64,000 bases of DNA from Luteimonas yindakuii (GCF_004803715.2 NZ_CP039383.2:2418001-2482000), one strand, 5' to 3'; numbered from the stretch's first letter, positions 47,087 to 56,434 are shown. Made by a program: numbers and translations. The notes: generated from the letters alone by a model not told the origin.

Positions 47087-47959
47087 ATGAGCACGGTCGC
47101 CGCCCCGCCCCGCATCGGTGACCGCGACCGCCTCGGCGCGACGCTGGTGCTGTCGCTGCTGCTGCACGCGATGCTGGTGCTCGGCATCGGCTTCAGCCTC
47201 GACGATGCCGCGCCGGTGCTGCCGACGCTGGATGTCATCCTCACCGAAACCACCAGCCCGTTGACCCAGGCGCAGGCGGACTTCCTTGCCCAGGCCAGCA
47301 ACCAGGGCGGCGGCGAGCACGACCAGCCGCAACGCCCGCGCGAATCCCAGCTCGGCACGGCGCCGCAGGACACCCCCGGCATCGCACCCGAGGCGCTGCG
47401 CGCGCAATCGCCCGACGAGCGCCCGCCGCCGCAGGCGCGCGTGGTGGCCAGCGCTCAAGGCGAACAGGCGGTCGCCACGCCGGACCCGACCCCGCAGGCC
47501 GATCCCAGCCTGCTGCCGCGTGGCGAGGACCGCATCGAGCGCGACATGGAGATGGCGCGGCTTGCAGCCGAGATCCACCTGCGCTCGGAAGCCTATGCCA
47601 AGCGCCCCAAGCGCAAGTTCGTCTCCGCCAGCACCCAGGAATACGCCTACGCCGCCTACCTGCGGCAATGGGTGGACCGGGTCGAGCGGATCGGCAACCT
47701 CAACTACCCGGACGAGGCGCGCCGGCGTGGCCTCGCCGGTGAGCTGGTGATCAGCGTCGCGATCCGTCGCGACGGCTCGGTCGAGGCGGCACGGGTGATC
47801 CGCTCATCCGGCGTCACCCTGCTCGACGAAGCGGCACTGCGCATCGCGCAGCTCGCCGAGCCCTACCCGCCATTGCCACAGACGGGCGAGGAGGTCGACA
47901 TCCTCCATGTCACCCGCACCTGGCAGTTCTTGCCCGCCGGCACCCTCGTCGACAGCTGA
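47087..47959 (+). CDS. TonB-family protein (TonB3-like, next to Pil-Chp cluster)
   Basis: The 290-residue protein has an N-terminal membrane anchor (LGATLVLSLLLHAMLVLGIG, residues about 16-36) with the TonB-type His in the helix. A periplasmic Pro/Gln-rich stretch and a C-terminal TonB domain (LNYPDEARRRGLAGELVISV, then DGSVEAARVIRSSGVTLLDE, EPYPPLP) follow. No exbB/exbD is nearby. In P. aeruginosa the tonB gene in this position (tonB3) is needed for normal type IV pilus assembly and twitching. A pilus-related role is therefore more likely than iron uptake; that is inference from context. Confidence 0.87.
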   Translation: MSTVAAPPRIGDRDRLGATLVLSLLLHAMLVLGIGFSLDDAAPVLPTLDVILTETTSPLTQAQADFLAQASNQGGGEHDQPQRPRESQLGTAPQDTPGIAPEALRAQSPDERPPPQARVVASAQGEQAVATPDPTPQADPSLLPRGEDRIERDMEMARLAAEIHLRSEAYAKRPKRKFVSASTQEYAYAAYLRQWVDRVERIGNLNYPDEARRRGLAGELVISVAIRRDGSVEAARVIRSSGVTLLDEAALRIAQLAEPYPPLPQTGEEVDILHVTRTWQFLPAGTLVDS

Positions 47960-48054
47960 AACCCGCGTTGCCGGTTGCGGAACGCGCGACCGCTTGCGGA
48001 TGGAGAGGTCGCGGCGATGGCCGGGCGCCGCACGGCCCTCCGGCCCTTGTGGAT

Positions 48055-48684
48055 CTACAGCCTGCGCCAGCCGAAACCATCGCCACGACGGTGATAGACC
48101 GCGACGGCGCGGCCATAGAACGCGTCCACCGGCACCAGGCCGAAGTAACGCCCGTCGAAGCTGGCGCCGCGGTGGTCGCCGAGCACCAGCACCTCGCCGT
48201 GCGGCACCCGCAGCGGTCCGAAATCCGCGCCGCCACCCTGCGCCAGGTCGAGGGTGATCCGGCGACTGCCCAGCTGCTCCTCCGCCGGCCTTCCGTGCAT
48301 CGGCGGCCGTTGCCCATCGACCAGTAGGCGACCGCCGCGCACCTCGACCCGCTGCCCACCCACCGCGGCGACGCGCTTGATCAGGCGGGTGCCATCGACC
48401 GGCGAGTCGAACACCACCACCTCGCCCGGCGCGGGGTCCGCGACGGTGACGAGGTCGCGGGTGGTGAACGGCAGCCGCCAGCCATAAGCACGCATGTCGA
48501 CCACCACCCGGTCACCAGGCTGCAACGCCGGCTGCATGGAGCCGCTGGGCACGTGATAGTGGTTGGCGAGCGAGGAGCGGGCTGCGGTCAGCAACAGGAT
48601 CAGCACCAGCAGCGGCAGTGCTTCGCGTCGCAGCCAGCGCAGCACGCGGCGCTGGCGGGAGGCGATGGCGGGCTGGGTGTGCAT
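48055..48684 (-). CDS. lepB: Signal peptidase I (LepB family, short form)
   Basis: The 209-residue membrane peptidase has a single N-terminal anchor (EALPLLVLILLLTAARSSLA), catalytic Ser in YHVPSGSMQPALQPGDRV and catalytic Lys in DGTRLIKRVAAVGGQ. It also has box E (VLVLGDHRGASFDGRYFGLV). It cleaves Sec and Tat signal peptides. It is shorter than the main proteobacterial LepB (about 320) and has only one anchor, so it may be a second, accessory copy. It follows tsaB by 52 bases on the same strand. Confidence 0.92.
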   Translation of the reverse strand: MHTQPAIASRQRRVLRWLRREALPLLVLILLLTAARSSLANHYHVPSGSMQPALQPGDRVVVDMRAYGWRLPFTTRDLVTVADPAPGEVVVFDSPVDGTRLIKRVAAVGGQRVEVRGGRLLVDGQRPPMHGRPAEEQLGSRRITLDLAQGGGADFGPLRVPHGEVLVLGDHRGASFDGRYFGLVPVDAFYGRAVAVYHRRGDGFGWRRL

Positions 48685-48736
48685 CGGATGTTCCCGGTCG
48701 GATGTCGCGGCTGTGACCGCGGATGCGGGTGAAGGT

Positions 48737-49435
48737 TCAGCCGCGGCGCGCGGCCTGCTCCGCCAGCGTCAGCGCGACGTTGTTGCGCAGGTACGCCGGT
48801 TCGACACGCTCGGGAGCGACTGCGGCGCCGGCTGCGTGCAGCAGGACGGCCACGCGTGCGGTGTCGGCGGCATGCGGCAGCGCGGTGGCGTCGACACGCT
48901 GCAGGCGCCCCGCCAGCCGCTGCGCAAGCGCGCCATCGACCGCATCGAAACCGGTGCCGACGCCGATCCAGCCGGCGGCATCGGCGATGTCGACCTGGTC
49001 CGGCGCGCAGACGCGTTCGGCATCCAGCAACGCCGGGCCGTGTTCGCCGGCCGCGAAGGCGGCGGCATAGACCTCGCCCATGCGTGCATCGATGGCCGCC
49101 AGCACGCGCGCCTGCGGTGTGTCGCGCAACACCGGCGCGGCCAGCGTGGCCAGCGTGGAAACCGCCACCACCGGCACGTCGAGGGCCAGTGCAACGCCCT
49201 GCGCCAAGGCGATTCCGAGCCGCACGCCGGTGAACGCGCCGGGCCCGCGGCCGACCGCGATCGCGTCGAGCCGGCTGCGCGCGATCCCGGCTTCGGCCAG
49301 CAGCGCCTCGGCCCATGGCAATGCCAGCTCGGCATGCCGTCGCGGCGCGAGCTCGAACCGTTCGCGCACCTCGCCATTGGCGAACACGGCCACCGAACAG
49401 GCTTCGGTGGCGGTTTCGAAGGCAAGCAGGTACAT
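48737..49435 (-). CDS. tsaB: tRNA threonylcarbamoyladenosine biosynthesis protein TsaB
   Basis: The 232-residue ASKHA-fold protein opens with YLLAFETATEACSVAVF, then PRRHAELALPWAEALL and GRGPGAFTGVRLGIALAQGV. It is the non-catalytic partner that binds TsaD and TsaE in t6A37 formation for ANN-decoding tRNAs. The ATG at 49433-49435 gives the standard N-terminus; an upstream in-frame start would add nine residues. Confidence 0.94.
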   Translation of the reverse strand: MYLLAFETATEACSVAVFANGEVRERFELAPRRHAELALPWAEALLAEAGIARSRLDAIAVGRGPGAFTGVRLGIALAQGVALALDVPVVAVSTLATLAAPVLRDTPQARVLAAIDARMGEVYAAAFAAGEHGPALLDAERVCAPDQVDIADAAGWIGVGTGFDAVDGALAQRLAGRLQRVDATALPHAADTARVAVLLHAAGAAVAPERVEPAYLRNNVALTLAEQAARRG

Positions 49436-49516
49436 GCGGCGGTCCACGGCGGCGGGGCGCACAAGGGTACCGGGTGCGACGCCGGTTGGCCGAGAAGCCG
49501 GGCGGACGAGCGGGGA

Positions 49517-50044
49517 TCAGCGAGCGACGGCGGTGATCTCGCCGAACTCGACGCGGCCGGACGGGTCGACCTGGCACGGCGTGTTGAAGGTGCCGACCAC
49601 ATAGCGCGGCGGACTTTCGAAACCGGCATCCAGCGCGTACTGGTTGCCGACCGGATCGGTGGCGGCGAGGTTGATGCCGCCATTGTCCAGATGGCGATAA
49701 CGGGTGATCTCCCATCCGGCATCCTGCCAGCGCGCGTGGGCGTCCTCGATCACCGCGACGATGTCGCCGCCGCGGGCGAGCCCGCGCAGGCCGATCCAGA
49801 TCGTGTAGATGTCGTCGCGCTGCTCGCCTTCGCTGCCGGCGCAGCGGTTGGCGCGCACGGAGAATTTCTCGCGCTCCAGCCCCAGCGCATCCAGCAACGC
49901 CTCGACTTCCGGCACGAACGCCTGTGCCGCCTGGCGGCTGTCCTTGGTGATCATGGGGTCCTTGTGTAGCGGATCGTCGGCGGCACGGCAACCACCGAGC
50001 ACCAGGGCGGATGCCAGCCCCATGGCGGCGATCACGACGCGCAT
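49517..50044 (-). CDS. Hypothetical lipoprotein, 175 aa
   Basis: The start at 50042-50044 gives a signal peptide with lipobox (RVVIAAMGLASALVLGGC then RAADD), so the protein should be modified by Lgt and placed in the outer or inner membrane; Asp is not at +2. The mature part contains conserved-looking blocks (DIYTIWIGLRGLARGGDIVA, RYRHLDNGGINLAATDPVGN, and FNTPCQVDPSG) and two cysteines that could pair. I do not recognise a named family. A GTG eight codons upstream is in frame but gives no better signal. Confidence 0.8.
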   Translation of the reverse strand: MRVVIAAMGLASALVLGGCRAADDPLHKDPMITKDSRQAAQAFVPEVEALLDALGLEREKFSVRANRCAGSEGEQRDDIYTIWIGLRGLARGGDIVAVIEDAHARWQDAGWEITRYRHLDNGGINLAATDPVGNQYALDAGFESPPRYVVGTFNTPCQVDPSGRVEFGEITAVAR

Positions 50045-50081
50045 CGCGGTTGGGTGATGGGTCGACACGGAGATCCGCGGA

Positions 50082-51155
50082 TCAGCCGAAGCGGCGACCC
50101 ACGGTATCCACCTGGTCGTAATGTCCGGTCACGATGTAGGCCTGGTTGCGCAGGGCTTCGGTGCCCGGATCCCAGTAGGCGGAATGGCCGGAGGCGCCTT
50201 CGGTGGTGATGCGCTGGCCGCCGAAGCTCCAGTCGACCGGGCTGTTGCCGTGCACCTCGGTGTAGCTCACCAGGTCGTCGCTGGCGGCACCGGCCCAGAA
50301 GTGGTCGGCATCGATGTGCATGTCGCTGACGTCGTCGACCAGCGCGCTGTCGAACCAGCCCTGCCGCTCGGCCGACTCGTAGCCCATGCCGGGGCTGCCC
50401 ATCGCGATGATGTCGTCGGCGGCAAGGCCGCGCCCGGCCAGCGCATCGGCTGTTCCGACCACGGTGGAACCGTAGGAGTGGCCGATGACCGTCGTGCGTG
50501 CGTCGGGGTCCTGTCGCGTCTCGGCCAGGCCTTCGGTGAAGTCGCGCAGTGCCGGGGCGCCGTCGCGCGCCGGTCCGGCCAGGGTGGCTGCCGGGATATG
50601 GTCGGGGGCGTCGTAGCCCAGCCAGACGATCGTCGAGGTGGTGCCGGAGTTGGGCACCAGTTCGGCCTGCGCACGCAGGTCGTCCATGCGGTCGATGGAG
50701 CCGCCGATGTTCGACAGGTCGGTGCCGGTGCCGGGCACGTAAATGGCGACGTTGTCGGCGGTATCGGGGTTGCCGATGCTGGCGATGACCATTGCGTCGG
50801 GCGAGCCGTCGCGGCCTGGCGGCACGTAGCCGAGCAGATGGATGCGTTCGTTCTCCGGGCCCTGCTGCGAGGCTTCGACGCGTTCCAGCAGTGCGCCTGC
50901 GTTGTCGCGGTCATGGCCGTTTTCCGCGTCCGCGCGCAGCGTGGCCAGGTTGGCCTCGTGGCGGACCGGGGCCGGCAGGCCGTCCATCATGCCGAGGCTG
51001 GCGGGCTGGTACTGCAGGTAGGCCTGCTGCTCGACGGGCGACAGCCCGTTCCACCACGCGGCGTTGCTGCTGGCGGACTGTCCGGTCGGTGGCGGCGCCG
51101 GGCAGTACGACAGGGACGACAGCGTCTGGCTGTCGAAGTGGACCGAAGCGTTCAT
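50082..51155 (-). CDS. DUF1023-like alpha/beta hydrolase, actinobacterial type
   Basis: The 357-residue protein has an N-terminal WWNGLSPVEQQAYLQYQPAS segment then DGLPAPVRHEANLATLRA, and a C-terminal alpha/beta-hydrolase domain. The nucleophile elbow is VIGHSYGSTVVGTADAL, preceded by YVPGTGTDLSNIGG and WLGYDAPDHIP. A likely catalytic His is in SGHSAYWDPG. This architecture is typical of actinobacterial proteins encoded in secretion-related contexts. No signal peptide is seen. It is not obviously linked to its neighbours and may be acquired or be a secreted effector. No Shine-Dalgarno sequence is visible before the ATG. Confidence 0.82.
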   Translation of the reverse strand: MNASVHFDSQTLSSLSYCPAPPPTGQSASSNAAWWNGLSPVEQQAYLQYQPASLGMMDGLPAPVRHEANLATLRADAENGHDRDNAGALLERVEASQQGPENERIHLLGYVPPGRDGSPDAMVIASIGNPDTADNVAIYVPGTGTDLSNIGGSIDRMDDLRAQAELVPNSGTTSTIVWLGYDAPDHIPAATLAGPARDGAPALRDFTEGLAETRQDPDARTTVIGHSYGSTVVGTADALAGRGLAADDIIAMGSPGMGYESAERQGWFDSALVDDVSDMHIDADHFWAGAASDDLVSYTEVHGNSPVDWSFGGQRITTEGASGHSAYWDPGTEALRNQAYIVTGHYDQVDTVGRRFG

Positions 51156-51274
51156 GCGGCAGGCCGGAGGCTGGACATACCCGGACCCTAACAAGCCACA
51201 GGCACGCCGTCACAGCTGGGGCGTGCCCCAGTGTGCGTCGGGGTGCAGGGCGGTCGCGCGCGGCACCGCCAGGC

Positions 51275-53293
51275 TCAGCGCTCGGCCTCGTGCTCGACTG
51301 CCGCGGCAAAGAACGCCTGCACGTCCGCCACGTCGCGGGTCACCGGGAACGGCGGCAGCGAGCCCAGGAACACGCGCCCGTACGGACGGTTGGTCAGCCG
51401 CGGATCGCACAGCACCAGCACGCCGCGGTCGCGTTCGCTGCGGATCAGGCGGCCGACGCCCTGCTTGAGCGCGATCACCGCCTGCGGCAGCTGTTCGTCG
51501 GCGAACGGGTTGCCGCCGGCGCGGCGGATCGCGTCCAGCCGCGCCTCGAACACCGGTTCGTCGGGCGCGGCGAACGGCAGCTTGTCGATCACCACCACGC
51601 TCAGCGCATCGCCGACCACGTCCACGCCCTCGCGGAAGCTGGCCGCGCCGAGCAGCACGCCGTTGCCGGACTCGCGGAAACGCTGCAGCAGCACGTGCCG
51701 CGGCGCTTCGCCCTGCACGAACAGCGGCCACGGGCCGCCCCGCAACAGCGCCGCGGTCTCGCGCAACGCACGGTGCGAGGCGAACAGCAGGAACGCGCGG
51801 CCATTGGATGCATGCAGCACCGGCAGTACCGCCTCCATCACCGCACTCGAATACGTCGGCGCCGACGGCGGCGGCAGCCGTGGTGGCAACAGGCACAGCG
51901 CCTGGCGCTGCCAGTCGAACGGGCTTGGCGCGAGCAGCGTGGTCGGCGCGTCGAGCCCGAGGCGGGTGGCGACGTGGTCGAAACAGCCGTCGATCGCCAG
52001 CGTCGCCGAGGTGAACACCCAGGCCGCGCCCGATGCCTCGCGATGCGTGCGCAACGGCCCGGACACATCCAGCGGCGTGCGCTGCAGGCGGAATCCGCGC
52101 GGCGACAGTTCGTACCAGCGCACGTCGCCGTCGTCTGTGGCGGCGACGTCGTGATCGGACGGTTCGTCGAACGCACCGGGCCCGCCAGCCACCTGCCAGC
52201 GCGACAGGCGGGTGATGAACTCGCGCGCACGGGCATGGACCGCATCCAGTCCCGGCGCGGCCTCGCGCAGTGGTGCCACCGCGTCGCCGAGTTCCTGCAA
52301 TGCATCGCACAGCGCTTCCAGCGCGACCTGCACGCCGGCATCGTGCAGCGCGCGGTCGCGGGTGCCGCGCGGTGGCAGCGACTCCATCGCCGCACGCAGC
52401 GCGCGCACGGCGTGCTCCAGTGCCAGCGCGGCTGGCTGCAGCGCCGCCAGGGCGCCGTCGACGCCGGCGCATTCAGCGATCGCGTCACGCGCGAGCTCGA
52501 CCAGCGGCCGCGCGCTCAGGCCCTCGCCGAAGAACTGCGCGGCAAGCTCCGGCAGCTGGTGCGCCTCGTCGACGATAAAGGCCTGCGCACCGGGCAGGAT
52601 CTCGCCGAAGCCCTCCTGCTTCAGCGCGAGGTCGGCGAGCAGCAGGTGGTGGTTGACCACCACCAGGTCGGCGGCCTGCGCCCGCTGCCGCGCCTGCACC
52701 ACGAAACAATCGCCATAGAACGGGCACTCGCTGCCCAGGCAGTTGTCGACGGTGGAGGTCACCATCGGGATCAGCGGCGAGTCCTCCGGCAGCGCCTCGA
52801 TCTCGGCGAGATCGCCCATCCGCGTGCGTCCGCCCCAGGCGACGATGCGCTGGAACAGGGCGAGCTGCTCGCGCGCGGTGAAACGTGGCTCGCCCTTCGC
52901 ACGCTCGAGGCGATACAGGCACAGGTAGTTGGCGCGTCCCTTGAGCAGGGCGGACTTCAGGCCGACGCCGAGCGCATCGCGCAGGCGCGGCAGGTCGCGA
53001 TGGTAGAGCTGGTCCTGCAGCGCGCGGGTGCCGGTGGACACGATGGTGCGCAGCCCCGACAGCAGTGCCGGCACCAGGTAGGCGAAGGTCTTGCCGGTGC
53101 CGGTGCCGGCTTCGGCCAGCAGGGTGCTGCGGCTGCCGAGTGCATCGACGACCGCGGCCGCAAGCTGCTGCTGCGACGGCCGCGGGTGGAATTGCGGCAG
53201 CGCCTGCGCGAGCTCGCCGCCCTCGGCCAGTGCCGCGTGCACGCGGGTGGCCAGCGTGGCGTTCGCGCCGATGGGCGCCGCATCCACGATCAC
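51275..53293 (-). CDS. DinG-family (YoaA-like) ATP-dependent DNA helicase
   Basis: This 672-residue XPD/DinG-type superfamily 2 helicase has Walker A AEAGTGTGKTFAYLVP. The iron-sulfur cysteines lie in NYLCLYRLERAK and CLGSECPFYGDC, the DEAH motif in FIVDEAHQLPE, then SATLAIDG, and motif VI LKQGVGRLIRSERDRGVL. YoaA partners the Pol III chi subunit to resolve stalled forks, whereas DinG is longer; length and motifs fit YoaA. GTG starts at 53291-53293 and six bases downstream are both possible. It follows the TPR lipoprotein gene after two bases. Confidence 0.92.
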   Translation of the reverse strand: MIVDAAPIGANATLATRVHAALAEGGELAQALPQFHPRPSQQQLAAAVVDALGSRSTLLAEAGTGTGKTFAYLVPALLSGLRTIVSTGTRALQDQLYHRDLPRLRDALGVGLKSALLKGRANYLCLYRLERAKGEPRFTAREQLALFQRIVAWGGRTRMGDLAEIEALPEDSPLIPMVTSTVDNCLGSECPFYGDCFVVQARQRAQAADLVVVNHHLLLADLALKQEGFGEILPGAQAFIVDEAHQLPELAAQFFGEGLSARPLVELARDAIAECAGVDGALAALQPAALALEHAVRALRAAMESLPPRGTRDRALHDAGVQVALEALCDALQELGDAVAPLREAAPGLDAVHARAREFITRLSRWQVAGGPGAFDEPSDHDVAATDDGDVRWYELSPRGFRLQRTPLDVSGPLRTHREASGAAWVFTSATLAIDGCFDHVATRLGLDAPTTLLAPSPFDWQRQALCLLPPRLPPPSAPTYSSAVMEAVLPVLHASNGRAFLLFASHRALRETAALLRGGPWPLFVQGEAPRHVLLQRFRESGNGVLLGAASFREGVDVVGDALSVVVIDKLPFAAPDEPVFEARLDAIRRAGGNPFADEQLPQAVIALKQGVGRLIRSERDRGVLVLCDPRLTNRPYGRVFLGSLPPFPVTRDVADVQAFFAAAVEHEAER

Positions 53294-53295
53294 GT

Positions 53296-53835
53296 TCAGA
53301 ACCGGTCGAGCACGCCGACCCGGCAGCCCCCGATCTGCGCGCGTGCCTGCGCGGCGCCCTCGGCATCGCCCTGCAGCAGGCGGATCTGTTCGAGCGTCGC
53401 CCAGTGGCGGCGGCAGGCCGGGCCGACCTGGGGGCCGAGCACGTAGGCGCGCTGCGACAGGCGTTCGGCTTCGGCCACGTCGCCTTGCAGCAGGGCGAGC
53501 TCGGCGCGTTCCTGCAGCAGTCCCGGGGCGTCGGGCACGACCGCCAGCGCGGCGTCCAGGCTGGTGATGGCCGCGGCGTAGTCGCCGGCGGCTTCCTCGC
53601 GTGCGGCACGTTCGCGCAGGTCCTCGATGCGGCCATCGCGCAGCGGCTGCACGGCGAGTTCGCCTTCGCCGTCGCCGGCGGCGTCGCGGATCGCAGCCAC
53701 CATCTGTTGCGGCGAGGCATCGGTCAGCGCCGGCACGGTGGGCGCTGGCGGCGGCGCGCTCGCGCAGGCGGCGAGCGCCAGGCACAGCACGGCGGCTGCC
53801 CAGCGTCCCGGGCGGTGCACGGTGGAAAGCGTCAT
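53296..53835 (-). CDS. Small TPR-type lipoprotein
   Basis: The 179-residue protein has a lipoprotein signal (RWAAAVLCLALAACASAPPP) with a lipobox cysteine. One or two tetratricopeptide-like helices follow (DYAAAITSLDAALAVVPDAPG; DVAEAERLSQRAYVLGPQVG), and the end is GGCRVGVLDRF. Given its ATGA overlap with mrcB, it is likely to modulate PBP1B or outer-membrane peptidoglycan-synthase activation, in the manner of LpoB; it does not look like LpoB by sequence. That role is inference from context. Confidence 0.85.
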   Translation of the reverse strand: MTLSTVHRPGRWAAAVLCLALAACASAPPPAPTVPALTDASPQQMVAAIRDAAGDGEGELAVQPLRDGRIEDLRERAAREEAAGDYAAAITSLDAALAVVPDAPGLLQERAELALLQGDVAEAERLSQRAYVLGPQVGPACRRHWATLEQIRLLQGDAEGAAQARAQIGGCRVGVLDRF

Positions 53836-56327
53836 GGCAGCAGCTCTCCTGCGGGCGCAGGCGCGGGTTCCGGCGGCGGAGCGGCCGGCTCGCGGGCCGG
53901 ATCCTGCCGGCCGCGACCGAAGAAGCGTCGCCAGCCGCTTTCCTGCGGCGCGGCCTCGTCGCTGTAACCGGGTTCGCCCGGCTGCGTGACCGGAACACCG
54001 TCCGCCGCGTACGGCGCGGGATAGGCGGCATAGCAGGGCTGGTAGGCCGGCGCGTAGCCCTGGAGGAAGGCGAAGCGGCGCGCGTCGGGGCATTCCGGAT
54101 CGGTGGCCCCGCCCTGTGCGACCCATTGCCAGTCCAGCCCCTCGTCGGCGACTTCCAGCGGCGCGCTGGGGAGGCGCCGGAACAGGTCCGACCACACCCG
54201 CATCGCGCCGGTGGTGCCGTACAGGCCGGTCGCTTCGTTCTGGTCGTTGCCGATCCACACCACCGCGAGATGGTCGCCGGTCCAGCCCGCAAACCAGCTG
54301 TCGCGGCCGTCGTTGGTGGTGCCGGTCTTGCCGGCCGGCTGCAGGCGGGCAAGGCCGTCAGCGACCAGCTGGCGACCGGTGCCGGAGGTCACCGCGTGCT
54401 GCAGGGCCAGGGTGACCAGCCGCACGTACTGGGAATCCTGCGGGTAGGCGTCGGGCTGCGCGCCATCGTAGCGGCGCTGCACGCGCCCTTCGCTGTCGAG
54501 CACGCCGCGCACCATGCGCAGCGTCTGCCGTTCGCCACCGGAGGCGAGGAACTGGTACAGCTGCGCCATCGCATACGGGCTTTCGTCGACCGCGCCCAGG
54601 ATCAGCGACGGGTTCGGCTCCGCGCGGATGCTGGCCAGCTTGTGCAGCAGGTCCGCCAGCGCGCGCGGGCCGACCTCCATGCCGACGCGCACCGTGGCCT
54701 GGTTGTAGGAACGCGCCAGCGCATCCATCAGCCGCACGCTGCCGTGGCTGCGACGGTCGGAGTTGGTCGGGTTCCAGCGCTGGCCGTTGGGCAGCACCAT
54801 GTCCACCGGCGCATCGTTGACCCAGGTCGCCAGCGAGAACTCGTTCGGGCGGGTCAGCGCCAGCAGGTAGACGAAGGGCTTGAGCAGCGACCCCACCGGC
54901 CGCTTGGCCTCGATGGCGCGGTTGAAGCCGTGCTCGGTGGGATTGGCGCCACCCACCACCGCGATGACCTCGCCGGTATGCGAATCGGTAACCACCAGGC
55001 CGGCCTGCAGCGCCGGGCGCTTGTCGTTGCTGAGCGCCTCGATCGTGCGCCGCACCGCGCCCTCGGCGTAGCCCTGCGCGGCCGGCGACATCGCGGTCAT
55101 CACGATCAGGCCCGCGCCCTGCAGCACTTCGGCAGGGTAGTCGGCGGCCAGCTGCCGCCGCACCAGGTCGACATAGGCCGGGAAGCGGTTCGCGGCCAGC
55201 GTGCCCGGCGTCGAGCTGATGCCCAGCGGCGCCGCCAGCGCACGCTTGTACTCGGTCTCGTCGATCAGCCCGTTCCCGAGCATCTTTCCGAGCGCGAAAT
55301 CGCGTCGTTCCTTCGCGCGTTCCGGATGCCGGCGCGGGTCGTAATACGACGGGCCGCGGATGATGCCGACCAGCAGCGCGACGTGCTCCGTCGCCAGGTC
55401 CTCGAGCCTGCGCCCGAACCAGAACTCCGCGCCGGCGGCGACGCCGTGGATCGCCTGCGCACCGCGCTGGCCGAGGTAGACCTGGTTGAGGTAGGCCTCG
55501 AGGATCGTGCCCTTGTCGTAGCGGGCCTCGATCAGCATCGCGTAGAGGATTTCGTTGAACTTGCGCGTGTAGGTCTGTTCGCGGCCGATGCCGAGCAGGC
55601 CGGAGCGCGCCAGCTGCTGGGTGAGCGTGCTGCCGCCCTGGCGCGCCTCGCCGGCGCGCACGTTCACCCACGCCGCACGCAGCATGCCGCCGAGGTCGAT
55701 GCCGTGGTGGTGGGCGAAGTCCTCGTCCTCGACCGCCTGCAGCGCGTCGGTGACCAGTACCGGCACGTCCTCCACCCGCACCAGCCGGCGTTCTTCCTGG
55801 CGCTGGCCATACAGGGTCGCGATGCGTGCGGGGTCGAGGTAGGCGCTGTCGATGCCGGCATCACCCCCGGCATCGCGCAGGCGGCTGATCCGCCCGCCCG
55901 ACATCGAGACTTCCACGCGTCGTGGCGCCACCGCGCCACCGACATCCTGGAAGCCACGGCTGGCGATCGTCCAGCGGCCGTTCTCGGCCACCGACCAGGT
56001 GCCCGGGCTGCGGCCGTCGCCCTCGCGGTAGGCGGCCGACTCCAGCTCCAGCTTCAGCGTCTGCGCGTCCAGCGCCAGGCCGGGAGTGAGCTGCAGCGGT
56101 CGCGCGTAGACGCGCGTGGGCACCTGCCAGCGCAGTTCGCCGAAACGCTGGCTGACCTGCTGGTTGAGGTAGAGGGTATAGGGGATCAGGAACCCGAGCC
56201 CGAGCCCGACCAGGGCCAGTGCCCAGACGAGCGCACGTCGCGACCAGGTGCGGCGCGGGGAGTCGGGGATGTCGTGATCGTCCTCGTCACGGTCGATGCG
56301 GCGCATCGAGTCCTGGGGTTTTGGCAT
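53832..56327 (-). CDS. mrcB: Penicillin-binding protein 1B (bifunctional glycosyltransferase/transpeptidase)
   Basis: The 831-residue class A PBP has an acidic cytoplasmic tail, one membrane helix (ALVWALALVGLGLGFLIPYT) and a UB2H-like segment. The glycosyltransferase follows (AVEDEDFAHHHGIDLGGMLR; QGGSTLTQQLAR; RKFNEILYAM). The transpeptidase has the active serine in PVGSLLKPFVYLLA, the SYN motif in RSYNQATVRVG and KTGTTNDGRDSWFAG. It polymerises and cross-links septal and lateral peptidoglycan. The ATG at 56325-56327 is used; a TTG two codons upstream is in frame. It diverges from the glycosyltransferase gene. Confidence 0.95.
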   Translation of the reverse strand: MPKPQDSMRRIDRDEDDHDIPDSPRRTWSRRALVWALALVGLGLGFLIPYTLYLNQQVSQRFGELRWQVPTRVYARPLQLTPGLALDAQTLKLELESAAYREGDGRSPGTWSVAENGRWTIASRGFQDVGGAVAPRRVEVSMSGGRISRLRDAGGDAGIDSAYLDPARIATLYGQRQEERRLVRVEDVPVLVTDALQAVEDEDFAHHHGIDLGGMLRAAWVNVRAGEARQGGSTLTQQLARSGLLGIGREQTYTRKFNEILYAMLIEARYDKGTILEAYLNQVYLGQRGAQAIHGVAAGAEFWFGRRLEDLATEHVALLVGIIRGPSYYDPRRHPERAKERRDFALGKMLGNGLIDETEYKRALAAPLGISSTPGTLAANRFPAYVDLVRRQLAADYPAEVLQGAGLIVMTAMSPAAQGYAEGAVRRTIEALSNDKRPALQAGLVVTDSHTGEVIAVVGGANPTEHGFNRAIEAKRPVGSLLKPFVYLLALTRPNEFSLATWVNDAPVDMVLPNGQRWNPTNSDRRSHGSVRLMDALARSYNQATVRVGMEVGPRALADLLHKLASIRAEPNPSLILGAVDESPYAMAQLYQFLASGGERQTLRMVRGVLDSEGRVQRRYDGAQPDAYPQDSQYVRLVTLALQHAVTSGTGRQLVADGLARLQPAGKTGTTNDGRDSWFAGWTGDHLAVVWIGNDQNEATGLYGTTGAMRVWSDLFRRLPSAPLEVADEGLDWQWVAQGGATDPECPDARRFAFLQGYAPAYQPCYAAYPAPYAADGVPVTQPGEPGYSDEAAPQESGWRRFFGRGRQDPAREPAAPPPEPAPAPAGELLP

Positions 56328-56434
56328 CTGCAACGAGGCTCATGGGGGATGCGACAATGGCTGCCCGCAGTCTAGCCCAGCCCGGTTTGCCGCCGGGCGA
56401 AGGCCTCCTGCACAGTCAGCTGGAGTTCCACCGG

